48,616 nt of DNA. Origin: Deltaproteobacteria bacterium (GTDB taxonomy: Bacteria; Desulfobacterota; Desulfuromonadia; Geobacterales; Pseudopelobacteraceae). Under the pieces are notes generated by a model that was not told where the DNA came from, searched no databases, and worked only from the letters and a program-made list of their open reading frames with translations. Made by a program: the position numbers and the translations under genes. Of this stretch, positions 33,362 through 43,898 are shown piece by piece. Where the stretch lies: contig JAJXWO010000030.1 of assembly GCA_021781535.1 (NCBI GenBank), positions 1 to 48,616 of the forward strand, written 5' to 3'. Positions within the stretch are counted from its first letter, which is position 1; each line of letters opens with the position of its first letter.

Positions 33362-35062
33362 ATGAAAATGAACGGCGCACGAATAATGCTTGAATGCTTG
33401 AAAAAAGAGGGCGTAGATACCGTTTTCGGCTATCCCGGCGGCACCGTCATCAATCTGTACGATGAACTTTTCAATTTCAAAGAGATACATCATATTTTGC
33501 CACGACACGAGCAGGCCGGCACCCACGCGGCCGACGGTTACGCACGTGCTACCGGCAGAGTGGGAGTTGCAATTGCAACTTCGGGTCCCGGAGCAACCAA
33601 CACCGTGACCGGCATCGCCACGGCATATATGGATTCTACCCCGATGGTTATTATAACCGGCCAGGTGCCAACAGCGCTGATCGGCAATGATGCTTTTCAA
33701 GAAGTCGATATTATTGGTATTACTCGCCCCTGCACAAAACATAGCTTTCTGATTCGGGATGTCAAGGATATCGCCCTGACCATGAAAAAAGCATTCTATC
33801 TCGCTCGCAGCGGCCGTCCCGGACCGGTTCTGGTTGATTTCCCCAAGGATGTTCAGATGGCCATGGGTGAATTCCATTATCCTGAAACGGTTGAAATCCG
33901 CGGCTACAAGCCAAACCTCTCCGGGCACCCGCGTCAGGTAGAGAAAGCGGTCGCCATGATTCTCGATTCCAAACGCCCTGTCATGTACGTCGGTGGTGGT
34001 GCGGTACTCGGTAATGCGGCCGAAGCATTGACCGTATTAGCGCGCAAACTGTCAGTGCCTGTTACAACAACATTGATGGGACTTGGTGCCTTCCCGGAGA
34101 ACGATGATCTTTCGCTCGGCATGCTCGGAATGCACGGGGCCTATTGCGCCAATATGGCAATGAGTAACAGTGACCTTATAATTGCTATCGGCGCCCGTTT
34201 TGACGATCGCGTCACCGGCAAACTTTCGACGTTTGCTCCACATGCAAAAATCATCCACATAGATGTCGATCCGACATCTATCAAGAAAAATGTCCGCGTT
34301 GACCTGCCGATTGTTGGCGACGTCAATGATGTTTTGACAAAGATGATCAAGCAAGTCGACAAAAGCGATGACAAACTGCCCGGATTCATAGCTGATCTGG
34401 CGTCGTGGAACGCGGATATTGCCGATTGGAAGGAAAAACATCCTCTTTCCTACAAACAGAGCAGCACGGTAATCAAGCCGCAATTCGTCATCCAGAAACT
34501 GCGAGAACTGTCAGATGACGACGCCATTATCTCAACTGACGTCGGCCAGCACCAGATGTGGACAGCCCAGTTTTTTAAATTCAACAAACCCCGCACGCTC
34601 CTTACCTCCGGCGGTCTCGGCACGATGGGCTTTGGCCTGCCGTCGGCAATGGGCGCACAGGCTGCGTATCCGGATCGCCAGGTCATCACGATCTGCGGTG
34701 ACGGTGGAATCCAGATGAATATCCAGGAGATGGCAACCCTGGTACAGAACCGTCTACCGGTCAAGATCGTCATTCTCAACAATAATTTCCTTGGGATGGT
34801 GCGGCAGTGGCAGGAACTTTTCTTCGACAAGCGGTATTCCTCGACGTGCATGGAGTTGCCGATCAACTATATCAAACTTGCGGATGCCTACGGCGCCAAG
34901 GGTTTTCTGGCGAAAAAACCGGGTGAAGTAGAGGATGTTATCAAGCGGGGATTTGAAGAGAAAGGACCGGTAATCATGGAGTTCATGATTGCACGTGAAG
35001 AAAAAGTGCTGCCTATGGTTCCTGCTGGGGCGTCGCTCAATGAAATGGTACTGAACGCATAA
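33362..35062 (+). CDS. ilvB: Acetolactate synthase, large subunit
   Basis: A 566-residue thiamine diphosphate enzyme that condenses pyruvate with pyruvate or 2-oxobutyrate, the first shared step of branched-chain amino-acid synthesis. The catalytic Glu lies in RHEQAGTHAADGYAR, and the ThDP/Mg site in GDGGIQMNIQE through NNNFLGMV. ATG 33362 (MKMNGARIML) fits the family N-terminus and has GAGG 7 bases upstream; ATG 33350 is an in-frame alternative. The small subunit follows 15 bases downstream. Confidence 0.93.
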   Translation: MKMNGARIMLECLKKEGVDTVFGYPGGTVINLYDELFNFKEIHHILPRHEQAGTHAADGYARATGRVGVAIATSGPGATNTVTGIATAYMDSTPMVIITGQVPTALIGNDAFQEVDIIGITRPCTKHSFLIRDVKDIALTMKKAFYLARSGRPGPVLVDFPKDVQMAMGEFHYPETVEIRGYKPNLSGHPRQVEKAVAMILDSKRPVMYVGGGAVLGNAAEALTVLARKLSVPVTTTLMGLGAFPENDDLSLGMLGMHGAYCANMAMSNSDLIIAIGARFDDRVTGKLSTFAPHAKIIHIDVDPTSIKKNVRVDLPIVGDVNDVLTKMIKQVDKSDDKLPGFIADLASWNADIADWKEKHPLSYKQSSTVIKPQFVIQKLRELSDDDAIISTDVGQHQMWTAQFFKFNKPRTLLTSGGLGTMGFGLPSAMGAQAAYPDRQVITICGDGGIQMNIQEMATLVQNRLPVKIVILNNNFLGMVRQWQELFFDKRYSSTCMELPINYIKLADAYGAKGFLAKKPGEVEDVIKRGFEEKGPVIMEFMIAREEKVLPMVPAGASLNEMVLNA

Positions 35063-35077
35063 GGAGAGTAAATAACT

Positions 35078-35569
35078 ATGCAACATACAATATCGGTTAT
35101 AGTTGAAAATGATTTCGGAGTTCTCTCCCGTGTGGCAACGCTTTTTTCCGGGCGTGGTTTCAATATCGAGTCACTGTCGGTAGCCCCGACAAACGAAGAC
35201 GGCCTGTCGCGAATGACTATCGTTACCAGAGGCGACGAGCAGGTTCTTGAACAAATCAACAAACAACTTAACAAGTTAATTGATGTCCTCAAGGTGCTCG
35301 ACTTCAGTGACGACAGTGCCATAGAGCGCGAGCTTGCCCTGATAAAAGTTTCTGCAGAGGATGATGCCCGCGCAGAGGTCTTGAGAGTTGTTGATATTTT
35401 CCGGGCTAAGATAATCGACGTGACCCCCAAATCCTATACGATTGAGGCGACCGGCAATCCGCTCAAGATCGATGCAATTCTGGAACTGTTGAGACCGTTG
35501 GGACTGAAAGAGGTTGTGCGAACAGGATCCGTTGCCATCGGACGGGGTGCTAAGGGATGGAACGGGTAG
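35078..35569 (+). CDS. ilvN: Acetolactate synthase, small (regulatory) subunit
   Basis: A 163-residue small subunit, the same length as E. coli IlvH. The N-terminal ACT domain (about residues 3-75, ISVIVENDFGVLSRVATLF) is the valine-binding regulatory domain, and the C-terminal part activates the large subunit. AAGGAGA lies about 10 bases before ATG 35078. It is the last gene before a strong terminator. Confidence 0.93.
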   Translation: MQHTISVIVENDFGVLSRVATLFSGRGFNIESLSVAPTNEDGLSRMTIVTRGDEQVLEQINKQLNKLIDVLKVLDFSDDSAIERELALIKVSAEDDARAEVLRVVDIFRAKIIDVTPKSYTIEATGNPLKIDAILELLRPLGLKEVVRTGSVAIGRGAKGWNG

Positions 35570-35597
35570 GAAAACCGTCGTTGCTGCGTTATCGTTC

Positions 35598-35625
35598 AGC
35601 CGCCCGGTCACCGGGCGGCTTTTTT
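35598..35625 (+). terminator. Rho-independent terminator after ilvN
   Basis: A perfect 10-bp GC-rich stem (35598-35607 with 35611-35620), a TCA loop and a T6 run. It divides the ilv cluster into ilvDBN and ilvC. Confidence 0.92.
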
Positions 35626-35678
35626 GTTCACACGGGACTGGATATATCCTGCAACCGGGGTCATAACGGCTATTTGCG

Positions 35679-35707
35679 TTGACAGCCTTGGTTGATTGTA
35701 GTATCTT
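35679..35707 (+). promoter_or_regulatory. Promoter of ilvC
   Basis: A perfect TTGACA (35679-35684), a 17-bp spacer and TATCTT (35702-35707), just downstream of the ilvN terminator. It allows ilvC, and perhaps psd-pssA by read-through, to be expressed independently. Confidence 0.75.
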
Positions 35708-35751
35708 TTCCGTTCGTTTTACGTATAAAGTTCGACCGGTTTGCCGGATAA

Positions 35752-36786
<1,035 letters not shown>

Positions 36787-36804
36787 GGCCTTAACGCGTA
36801 TCAC

Positions 36805-36835
36805 GACACCCCTCTTCCGTCCGGAGAGGGGTGTC
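36805..36835 (+). terminator. Hairpin terminator after ilvC
   Basis: A perfect 11-bp stem (36805-36815 with 36825-36835) with a 9-base loop, but only TT follows. Termination may be partial, leaving some read-through to psd-pssA. Confidence 0.6.
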
Positions 36836-36856
36836 TTCGCATTTCAGTAAGTCAGA

Positions 36857-36894
36857 AAATATATTCCGCACATTGCTTTAGGCAGAATATATTT
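36857..36894. repeat. AT-rich perfect inverted repeat upstream of psd
   Basis: AAATATATTC (36857-36866) and its exact complement GAATATATTT (36885-36894), 18 bases apart. It lies between the ilvC terminator and psd and may be an operator for phospholipid genes. Confidence 0.5.
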
Positions 36895-36934
36895 CGTCAA
36901 CCACGTTTCCTGTTTGACAGGACTAGGCAGGTTC

Positions 36935-37594
36935 ATGAACAACTCATCCCCATTTGCTAAAGAAGGTTATCCATTCATCGCGTATTCAATCGGGTTAACA
37001 GCCCTTTTGTCTGTAGCTTCCTGGAGATTCAGTTCAACAGTTTTACTTGTTCCAGCCGTTATTTCTCTGCTGCTAACACTGTTCGTGCTCTATTTTTTCC
37101 GCAACCCGGACAGAACAGTCCCAGCCGACAGTTTCGCAATCATTGCCCCGGCTGACGGCACCGTTATTGTTGTCGAACAGGTACCCGAAACTCCGCTTGG
37201 TGCCTCGGCTCTGAAAATCAGCATTTTCATGTCGGTATTCAATGTTCATGTCAACCGCGTCCCATGTGACGGCACCGTTATTGACACTTTTCATCATCAG
37301 GGGAAGTTCTTTGATGCCCGCGACGGGCGCGCTTCCTTCGAGAACGAGCGCAACGGCATCATACTGGAGATTGCCGGAGGCACACGGATTGCGTTTGTGC
37401 AGATTGCCGGCCTGATAGCGCGCCGTATCATCAGTTATCCACGGATTGGAGACCTTTTGGTTCGAGGTGAACGATACGGATTAATTCGCTTTGGCTCACG
37501 AGTTGATATCTATCTGCCGCCGGGCGTTGAACCTTTGGTGAAGCTGGGTGACAAGGCGGTGGCAGGTGAAACCGTGCTGGCCAGAATTGTCTGA
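36935..37594 (+). CDS. psd: Phosphatidylserine decarboxylase proenzyme
   Basis: A 219-residue short-type decarboxylase that makes phosphatidylethanolamine from phosphatidylserine. A hydrophobic N-terminal segment (about residues 18-54) precedes the catalytic domain with FRNPDR, APADG and NVHVNR. The self-cleavage site that yields the pyruvoyl group is the G-S of RFGSRVD near residue 188. ATG 36935 starts the family-like N-terminus. The upstream frame to 36914 is not needed. pssA follows 13 bases after the stop. Confidence 0.92.
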   Translation: MNNSSPFAKEGYPFIAYSIGLTALLSVASWRFSSTVLLVPAVISLLLTLFVLYFFRNPDRTVPADSFAIIAPADGTVIVVEQVPETPLGASALKISIFMSVFNVHVNRVPCDGTVIDTFHHQGKFFDARDGRASFENERNGIILEIAGGTRIAFVQIAGLIARRIISYPRIGDLLVRGERYGLIRFGSRVDIYLPPGVEPLVKLGDKAVAGETVLARIV

Positions 37595-37607
37595 ACAAGG
37601 ACACAAC

Positions 37608-38411
37608 ATGAGTAATGAAACAATGTCTGCGCCGATAGAAAAAAAAGAAAACATGAAGCGCGGCATCTATATTCTGCCAAATCTGGTAACTGCAGCGAGT
37701 CTTTTTGCCGGCTTTTACAGCATGGTGTCAACCTTGAACGGCAACTACAGCACGGCGGCAATCTGGATATTTATCTCTGCTATATGCGACGGTCTTGATG
37801 GCAAGGTAGCACGCTTGACCGGCACTACCAGCAAGTTTGGTGTCGAATTTGATTCCCTTGCCGACCTGGTTGCATTTGGGGTCACGCCGGGGCTGTTGAT
37901 GTATGCGTGGGCGCTCAGGCCGTTCGGCAGACTTGGCTGGCTGGCAGCATTCCTGTTTCTGGTCTGTGGTGCATTGCGGCTTGCCCGCTTCAATGTCCAG
38001 GTAGACACCGTCGAAAGTAAGCGCTTTGTCGGGCTCCCCATTCCGGCAGCTGCAAGCATGGTTGCATCAACTGTACTTCTCTTTAATCACTTCGGCTGGC
38101 CGAGTTCTTTTAAAAAACTTGCCATACTAGGACTTATTTATCTGCTGGCGTTCCTGATGGTTTCAAACTTCAGATACTATTCTTTTAAAGATCCTGCCCT
38201 GATAAAACGGCAGCCATTCGGTTTTTTACTGCTTGCTGTGCTGTTGTTAATTGTAGTAGCTGCCGAACCGGTGCTCATGACATTTGCCGTGCTGCTCATG
38301 TATACCCTTTCAGGTCCAATTGACTTTGTTTTCACCTGGCCGAGGAGGCGCAGATTGGAGAAGGCCGTACACAAGGGGCGGGAAGCTTTGAACAGGGAAG
38401 GTGATGTTTAA
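37608..38411 (+). CDS. pssA: CDP-diacylglycerol-serine O-phosphatidyltransferase
   Basis: A 267-residue polytopic CDP-alcohol phosphatidyltransferase that makes phosphatidylserine, the substrate of the upstream decarboxylase. The active-site motif DGLDGKVARLTGTTSKFG and then EFDSLAD matches DG-x2-AR-x8-G-x3-D-x3-D. About six to eight membrane segments are seen. ATG 37608 is chosen because AAGGACAC precedes it and the next gene's frame overlaps otherwise. It ends at 38411, the base before the convergent phosphodiesterase stop. Confidence 0.92.
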   Translation: MSNETMSAPIEKKENMKRGIYILPNLVTAASLFAGFYSMVSTLNGNYSTAAIWIFISAICDGLDGKVARLTGTTSKFGVEFDSLADLVAFGVTPGLLMYAWALRPFGRLGWLAAFLFLVCGALRLARFNVQVDTVESKRFVGLPIPAAASMVASTVLLFNHFGWPSSFKKLAILGLIYLLAFLMVSNFRYYSFKDPALIKRQPFGFLLLAVLLLIVVAAEPVLMTFAVLLMYTLSGPIDFVFTWPRRRRLEKAVHKGREALNREGDV

Positions 38412-38882
38412 TCAATCAATGTGGTAATGCCGGACGGTTATATCCTCAGGCGTAATAATCAGGACGGCATAACTGCGGAGATGGCAGGCATTTGAAAGTG
38501 AACCAGGGTTTACCAGCAGCAATCCGTTATGGATTTCAAGCACACTTTGGTGCGTGTGCCCGTATAAAACCGCGTCTACCCCGGTTTCCTTCGCCCTTTG
38601 CCGAAGTTTAGCCAATCCGGACTTAACCTGATACAGGTCTCCATGGGTCAACAGAATCCGCTTTCCCTCACATTCCCATACATATTCGCGCGGAGCATTT
38701 GCACCGGGGTCACAGTTGCCGGCAACGTTAATTACCGGGATATCAAGGACTGCACGCAGTTCATCCGCATCGGCGCTCCCATCACCAAGATGGATCACGG
38801 CATCGAGCGGCTCGCAAAGAGTGTGTGCGATAAAGGCACGATTAGTATTACCATGGGTATCCGATATAACGAGTATTTTCAT
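38412..38882 (-). CDS. YfcE-like metallophosphoesterase
   Basis: A 156-residue phosphodiesterase of the YfcE/MJ0936 type with all metal blocks: SDTHGN at about residues 7-12, HLGDGSAD, AGNCD, LLTHGD and YGHTH. Relatives hydrolyse phosphodiesters with divalent metals; the physiological substrate is not known. ATG 38882 is the start that begins the fold (MKILVISDTHG). It abuts the pssA stop with no gap and is divergent from sppA. Confidence 0.83.
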   Translation of the reverse strand: MKILVISDTHGNTNRAFIAHTLCEPLDAVIHLGDGSADADELRAVLDIPVINVAGNCDPGANAPREYVWECEGKRILLTHGDLYQVKSGLAKLRQRAKETGVDAVLYGHTHQSVLEIHNGLLLVNPGSLSNACHLRSYAVLIITPEDITVRHYHID

Positions 38883-38944
38883 AGCCTGACTGTAACAGAT
38901 GCGTTTGGTTCTCAAAAGATAAAATCTTGATAAGGTGCCCGTTT

Positions 38945-39832
38945 ATGTCAAAGAAAGTTGCCATTATCACTGCAACAGTTCTGATCTCATTCATACTCCT
39001 GTTTGCACTCTCCGTGAAGATTGCAGGGACAATCCTTCGATCCGGAGATACTTCCATAACAAGCAAAGAAGGGGTCGGACTGGTTGAGGTAAAGGGAATG
39101 ATTCTCGACTCGAGAGAAACCATCAGGCAACTGAGATATTTCCTTAAGCAGGACACGGTAAAAGCGGTGGTACTGCGAGTTGACTCTCCAGGTGGAATTG
39201 TAGCCCCGTCACAGGAAATATATTCCGAAGTCAAGAAATTTGCCGCCAAAAAGAAGATTATAGTTTCTATGGGCAGCCTTGCTGCTTCGGGTGGATACTA
39301 TATTTCTGCACCGGCAACCATGATTTATGCGAACCCCGGCACCATAACGGCCAGCATCGGAGTTATTCTCAAACTATCCAACATTGAATCATTGATGGAT
39401 AAAATCGGAATTAAATCCTACACACTGAAAACTGGTAAATTCAAGGATTCCGGATCGCCGTTTCGGAAGTTTTCTCCCGAAGATCGTGCCATGCTGCAGT
39501 CGGTGATCGATAATACCCATGAGCAATTTGTCAGGGCAGTCGCTGAAGGTCGTAAACTGCCGATTGAAGATGTGCGTAAAATAGCGGATGGACGGATTCT
39601 GTCCGGAGAACAAGCTAAGGACCATAAACTGGTGGATCGCCTGGGAACTCTTCAGGATGCAATTGAAGAGGCGGGAAGGCTGGCCGGAATCTCGGGTGAA
39701 CCGGAGCTCCTGCTGCCGCCGAAAAAGAAGATCAACTACCTGGATCTGTTGGCCGAAGGGGCAGAGGGGACGTTCAATGGGCCGCTGGGCCGGGCGGTCA
39801 GTGGATTGAGGATGACATACGGAGCTGAATAG
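38945..39832 (+). CDS. sppA: Signal peptide peptidase SppA, short type
   Basis: A 295-residue S49 peptidase with one N-terminal membrane segment. The catalytic Ser lies in SMGSLAASGGYYIS (nucleophile in SLAASGG), and the Lys in TLKTGKFKDSGSPFR. The short form, unlike the duplicated E. coli protein of about 618 residues, forms an oligomeric bowl in relatives and digests cleaved signal peptides. AAGGTG lies 7 bases before ATG 38945. Confidence 0.9.
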   Translation: MSKKVAIITATVLISFILLFALSVKIAGTILRSGDTSITSKEGVGLVEVKGMILDSRETIRQLRYFLKQDTVKAVVLRVDSPGGIVAPSQEIYSEVKKFAAKKKIIVSMGSLAASGGYYISAPATMIYANPGTITASIGVILKLSNIESLMDKIGIKSYTLKTGKFKDSGSPFRKFSPEDRAMLQSVIDNTHEQFVRAVAEGRKLPIEDVRKIADGRILSGEQAKDHKLVDRLGTLQDAIEEAGRLAGISGEPELLLPPKKKINYLDLLAEGAEGTFNGPLGRAVSGLRMTYGAE

Positions 39833-39866
39833 CGGGCGGACGCTGTCCGCCCCGGGGCAGTAGTAG

Positions 39867-40919
39867 CTATTTTCTTTTTTGCAATCTGTTGTGAGCGCTG
39901 AGCAGAATTTTTTCGGTTGTCGCCCAGTCGATACAGGCATCAGTTATTGAAACACCGTATTTCAACTGGCTTATATCAGACGGTATTTTCTGATTTCCTG
40001 CTTCAATGTTGCTCTCGATCATGACCCCTGAAATCGAGCTGTTTCCGGCCAGCATCTGATCAACAACACACTCAAGAACTTCAGGCTGTTTCTGGTAGTC
40101 TTTGTTAGAATTCCCATGGCTGCAGTCAACCATTATGGTCGGCAGCAGGCCATTTTTATCGAGCTGCTCTTCAGTATGGATAATGTCCTCGGCATGGTAA
40201 TTAACTTTTTTCGATCCGCCACGAAGAACGATATGTACATCAGGATTGCCGCTGGTTTGAATGATAGAAGTCCGTCCTTCTCGGTTGATGCCGAGAAAGC
40301 TGTGCGGGTGTTGCGCTGCTTTCATGGCGTCAATGGCGATTTGCAGGTTGCCGTCGGTACCATTTTTGAATCCGACCGGAAAAGAGAGTCCGCTGGACAT
40401 TTCTCGATGGGTCTGAGATTCGGTTGTACGGGCACCAATGGCCCCCCAACTGATAAGATCAGCTACATATTCCGGAGTAATCGGATCAAGCATTTCATTG
40501 GCAACCGGCACCTCAAGGGCGGTTATTTGGCTGAGCAGGCCGCGGGCAATACCAAGTCCCTTGGAAATGAGATGGGTGCCGTTCATATCAGGATCATTGA
40601 TCAGCCCTTTCCAGCCGATGGTAGTGCGTGGCTTTTCAAAATAGACCCGCATAATAAGCAGGAGTTGATCATCAACTTTACGCGAAAGTTCAGTCAATCT
40701 TCCGGCGTATTCCAGGGCGGCTTCAGTGTCGTGAATCGAGCAGGGACCGACTACCACAATAAGCCGCTTGTCCCTGCGCTGAATGATCTCTTTTATCTGT
40801 TCCCTGCTTCTGCTGATAAAAGTCCGGTCCCTTTCAGACAACGGGAAAACCTGACGCAGGTCAGCAGGTGCAATTATTGGAGTTATACCGGTAATTTTGA
40901 GATTATTGGTCTTGATCAC
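39867..40919 (-). CDS. aroG: DAHP synthase (3-deoxy-7-phosphoheptulonate synthase)
   Basis: A 350-residue type I enzyme of the AroG/AroF/AroH class, which catalyses the first step of aromatic amino-acid synthesis from PEP and erythrose 4-phosphate. Conserved segments include VVGPCSIHD, GARTTESQTHREMSSGLSFPVGFKNGTDG and VDCSHGNS. E. coli AroG is also 350 residues. GTG 40919 is favoured: AGGGAG directly abuts an ATG at 40928 but stands 9 bases before the GTG. The feedback-inhibition type (Phe, Tyr or Trp) cannot be read here. Confidence 0.93.
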   Translation of the reverse strand: MIKTNNLKITGITPIIAPADLRQVFPLSERDRTFISRSREQIKEIIQRRDKRLIVVVGPCSIHDTEAALEYAGRLTELSRKVDDQLLLIMRVYFEKPRTTIGWKGLINDPDMNGTHLISKGLGIARGLLSQITALEVPVANEMLDPITPEYVADLISWGAIGARTTESQTHREMSSGLSFPVGFKNGTDGNLQIAIDAMKAAQHPHSFLGINREGRTSIIQTSGNPDVHIVLRGGSKKVNYHAEDIIHTEEQLDKNGLLPTIMVDCSHGNSNKDYQKQPEVLECVVDQMLAGNSSISGVMIESNIEAGNQKIPSDISQLKYGVSITDACIDWATTEKILLSAHNRLQKRK

Positions 40920-41052
40920 GAAATGCATCTCCCTTTATGTTAGTACGGGATGTTATAGTGGTTTCCGTATCAGGTTGTCAATGCTTCTCTGTATGAATTG
41001 CTCACTAAATCAGCAGGTTAAATTTCATGAAACAATTGTTGCGGAGGCTTTG

Positions 41053-41595
41053 ATGAAGCGAGCAGTATTTTTGGACCGGGATGGCACCATTAATATTGAA
41101 AAAGAGTATCTGTACCAGGTAAACGATTTCGAATTTATCCCGGGCGCGCCGGAAGCAATCAGATTGCTTAATCAGGCTGGCATCATGGTTGTAGTGGTAA
41201 CCAATCAATCCGGGGTCGCACGGGGCTATTACACGGAAGATGACGTAGAGAACCTGCATCGCCACATCGATCGAGAACTGGAACGCTCAGAAGCACACGT
41301 TGATGCCTGGCTTTATTGTCCGCACCACCAATCTGGGCGCGGCAGCTATGCACTTCCATGCAGCTGTCGAAAACCGTTACCTGGAATGCTGCAAGCAGCC
41401 GCATCCCGCTATGACATTGACCTGGAGAATTCCGTCATGATTGGCGACAAACTGGCCGACATGGAAGCTGGACAGGCGGCAGGATGCCGCACCGTTCTGG
41501 TACGAACCGGATATGGGACTGTTGAGGAGCAGAATATTGGACCTGAAACGGTCGTCAGCGATGATTTACTCTCAGCAGTAAAATTCCTGTTGTAA
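41053..41595 (+). CDS. gmhB: D-glycero-beta-D-manno-heptose 1,7-bisphosphate 7-phosphatase
   Basis: A 180-residue HAD phosphatase for the ADP-heptose (lipopolysaccharide core) pathway. The nucleophile motif FLDRDGTIN starts near residue 6, TNQSG follows, and a zinc loop with CPHHQSGRG and CSCRKP is typical of GmhB. GGAGG is 6 bases before ATG 41053. Other heptose genes are not in the window. rmlA follows 76 bases downstream. Confidence 0.9.
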   Translation: MKRAVFLDRDGTINIEKEYLYQVNDFEFIPGAPEAIRLLNQAGIMVVVVTNQSGVARGYYTEDDVENLHRHIDRELERSEAHVDAWLYCPHHQSGRGSYALPCSCRKPLPGMLQAAASRYDIDLENSVMIGDKLADMEAGQAAGCRTVLVRTGYGTVEEQNIGPETVVSDDLLSAVKFLL

Positions 41596-41671
41596 TTTCT
41601 CCATCAAAATTGACACTACTCCAGATAACATGCTACCTAAACTACATACAACATCATACGAGGTATTGACT

Positions 41672-42574
41672 ATGTCAAACGGTATCAAAAAAGGAATAAT
41701 TCTGGCAGGGGGTGCTGGCAGCCGGCTTTTCCCGCTGACACTGGTCGCCAGCAAACAGCTGCAGCCGGTGTATGACAAGCCGATGATTTATTATCCATTG
41801 GCGACACTGATGACAGCCGGAATAAAGGATATTCTGCTTATTTCAACACCGCATGATACGCCACGTTTCGAGGCACTTCTGGGCGATGGTTCTCGGTGGG
41901 GGGTAACAATTTCATACAAGATTCAACCGGAACCGAAAGGAATTGCCCAGGCATTTCTGGTTGGCGAGGAGTTTATCGACAACCAGCCGGTCTGCCTGAT
42001 TCTGGGCGACAACATTTTCTATGGGAAAATGAACCTGAACAGGATCGTATCGGAATTTACGACCGGTGCGCGAGTTTTCGGTTATCAGGTCAACGACCCG
42101 GAACGCTATGGTGTTGTTGCCTTCGACTCAAACGGCACAGTTCTGAGCATCGAAGAAAAACCGACCACGCCTAAATCTCATTTTGCTATCCCCGGACTGT
42201 ATTTATATGACAGTGATATTGTTGCTGTAGCCAAATCTATCAAACCTTCCGCCCGGGGCGAGCTTGAAATCACCGATGTAAATCTTGATTATCTGCGACG
42301 CGGAGAATTGATGGTTGAGCGGCTTGGTCGCGGAATCGCCTGGCTAGATACCGGTACGCATCGGAGTCTGCTGGAGGCCAGCAATTTTATTGAGACCATC
42401 GAATCGCGACAGGGCCTGAAAATTGCGTGTCTCGAAGAAATAGCACTGCGGAACGGCTTTATTGACTGCCAACAGATGCAAGATGTTATTATTGCCACAC
42501 CCAACTCTTCATACAGGGAATACCTCCAGCGCGTCTATGATGAAGCCGAACTGTGCGGATTCCGATACGAGTAG
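41672..42574 (+). CDS. rmlA: Glucose-1-phosphate thymidylyltransferase
   Basis: A 300-residue nucleotidyltransferase making dTDP-glucose from dTTP and glucose 1-phosphate, the entry step to dTDP-rhamnose and other sugars. The N-terminal [27 protein letters not shown] is the family signature with a small change (A for S or the like after GG), and LGDNIFYG and EEKP follow. rmlB, rmlC and rmlD are not in the window. GAGG is 9 bases before ATG 41672. Confidence 0.92.
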   Translation: MSNGIKKGIILAGGAGSRLFPLTLVASKQLQPVYDKPMIYYPLATLMTAGIKDILLISTPHDTPRFEALLGDGSRWGVTISYKIQPEPKGIAQAFLVGEEFIDNQPVCLILGDNIFYGKMNLNRIVSEFTTGARVFGYQVNDPERYGVVAFDSNGTVLSIEEKPTTPKSHFAIPGLYLYDSDIVAVAKSIKPSARGELEITDVNLDYLRRGELMVERLGRGIAWLDTGTHRSLLEASNFIETIESRQGLKIACLEEIALRNGFIDCQQMQDVIIATPNSSYREYLQRVYDEAELCGFRYE

Positions 42575-42589
42575 AGCGAGATTTATCCC

Positions 42590-43411
42590 ATGGATTTTTT
42601 AAAAAAACATATGTACCCACTCCTTACCGGAGCTGGTGTTATTGCTGCCTTGCTGGTTTTTTCGCTGAATGTCCCCCACAACCGCGAGGCCAATATCATT
42701 GAGAGTTCAACCCTAACCATACTCTCACCTTTGCTCCAGCCGGTATCCCTGCTTAGCGGTTTTGTTGAAAACATTTGGGACAGTTACATACAACTGGTCG
42801 ATACTCATCGCGAGAACATACGGCTACGAAACGACATCCGCAGACTCAACGCACAGATACTGGAAGGGAAGGAAGCACTGCTGGCAAACCAGCGCCTTGA
42901 GCAACTGCTGGATATGAAAAAGAACGTCCAGGCACCCACCGTTGCTGCAACTATTATCGGCGAAGACGTCACTTCATGGTTCAGGACACTGGTAATCAAT
43001 CGCGGTAGTTCGAGCGGCATTCGCGAAGGAATGGCAGTGATTTCTGCAGATGGTGTTGTCGGCCAGACAGTCAAGGTTACCCCCTCGACCTCACGCGTTC
43101 TTTTGCTGACGGATCACGCCAGTGGAATCTCTGCGACTATACAGCGTTCTCGGGCACGGGGAGTTGTTAAAGGCAAAAGTGAAATGCTCTGCACTCTTGA
43201 ATTTACGACACGCGAAGAAGATGTGAAAGTCGGAGATACCGTTATGACGTCAGGAATCGGCGGAATCTTTTTAAAAGGTCTACCGATAGGTGAAGTTACC
43301 ATGGTTAAACGGGGAGAATACGGCATTTTCCAAACCGTGTCGATTCGTCCGTCTGTAAACATCCCTCACCTTGAAGAGGTTCTTGTCGTGCTGCGTGGTG
43401 GGTATGAGTAG
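42590..43411 (+). CDS. mreC: Rod shape-determining protein MreC
   Basis: A 273-residue bitopic protein with one N-terminal membrane segment (about residues 10-28), a periplasmic coiled coil (about 65-110) and the beta-rich MreC domain (about 115-270). MreC links the cytoskeleton to the elongation machinery. It is the first gene of mreC-mreD-mrdA-rodA. Its stop overlaps the mreD start. mreB, often directly upstream, is not in the window; rmlA takes that place. Confidence 0.93.
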   Translation: MDFLKKHMYPLLTGAGVIAALLVFSLNVPHNREANIIESSTLTILSPLLQPVSLLSGFVENIWDSYIQLVDTHRENIRLRNDIRRLNAQILEGKEALLANQRLEQLLDMKKNVQAPTVAATIIGEDVTSWFRTLVINRGSSSGIREGMAVISADGVVGQTVKVTPSTSRVLLLTDHASGISATIQRSRARGVVKGKSEMLCTLEFTTREEDVKVGDTVMTSGIGGIFLKGLPIGEVTMVKRGEYGIFQTVSIRPSVNIPHLEEVLVVLRGGYE

Positions 43412-43898
43412 ACGCGCCGCTCTCATATTGTTTTGTCTCGTCCTTGCGTCGCTTGTCATCCAGGTGTCGCTGCTTCCCGTCTTTATACGTCCTCCCTTCA
43501 AGCCGGACCTGTTGCTCGTCATCATGGTTTTTCTGGCCCTGCGAGAATCATTCGAGGTCGGGGCACCTCTTGCTTGGTTTCTTGGCCTGCTCAACGACGT
43601 CTTTAGTGGATTATACCTTGGCCTTAATGCCGCCACATTCCTGATTTCTTTTTTTATAATCAAAAGCGTTTCGGGCCGCTTGTATGCAGACAGCGCCATC
43701 CTTTTTGTCCTGACAGTTGCCGGCGTTACGCTTGCCGGATTTACAGTGAATCTGTTACTGGTCGTCATGTTTACCGAGTCTTCCGGAATCGCCTATTCAA
43801 TGTTTTCAGACATTTTCCCGCGCCTTCTGGTCAATGCTTTTATAGCTTCGCTTGTTGCAGCATTTCCCGTTTTTGATGCTCAGGTGGAATCTCAATGA
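43404..43898 (+). CDS. mreD: Rod shape-determining protein MreD
   Basis: A 164-residue membrane protein with about five to six membrane segments, including PDLLLVIMVFLALRES near residue 30 and GLLNDVFSGLYLG, which is typical of MreD. ATG 43404 overlaps the mreC stop, and the mreD stop overlaps the mrdA start as ATGA. Confidence 0.9.
   Translation: MSRRAALILFCLVLASLVIQVSLLPVFIRPPFKPDLLLVIMVFLALRESFEVGAPLAWFLGLLNDVFSGLYLGLNAATFLISFFIIKSVSGRLYADSAILFVLTVAGVTLAGFTVNLLLVVMFTESSGIAYSMFSDIFPRLLVNAFIASLVAAFPVFDAQVESQ

Noticed and set aside
40116..40943. Plus-strand open frame of 275 residues over aroG
   Set aside because: It is antisense to a clear DAHP synthase and carries no family motifs.
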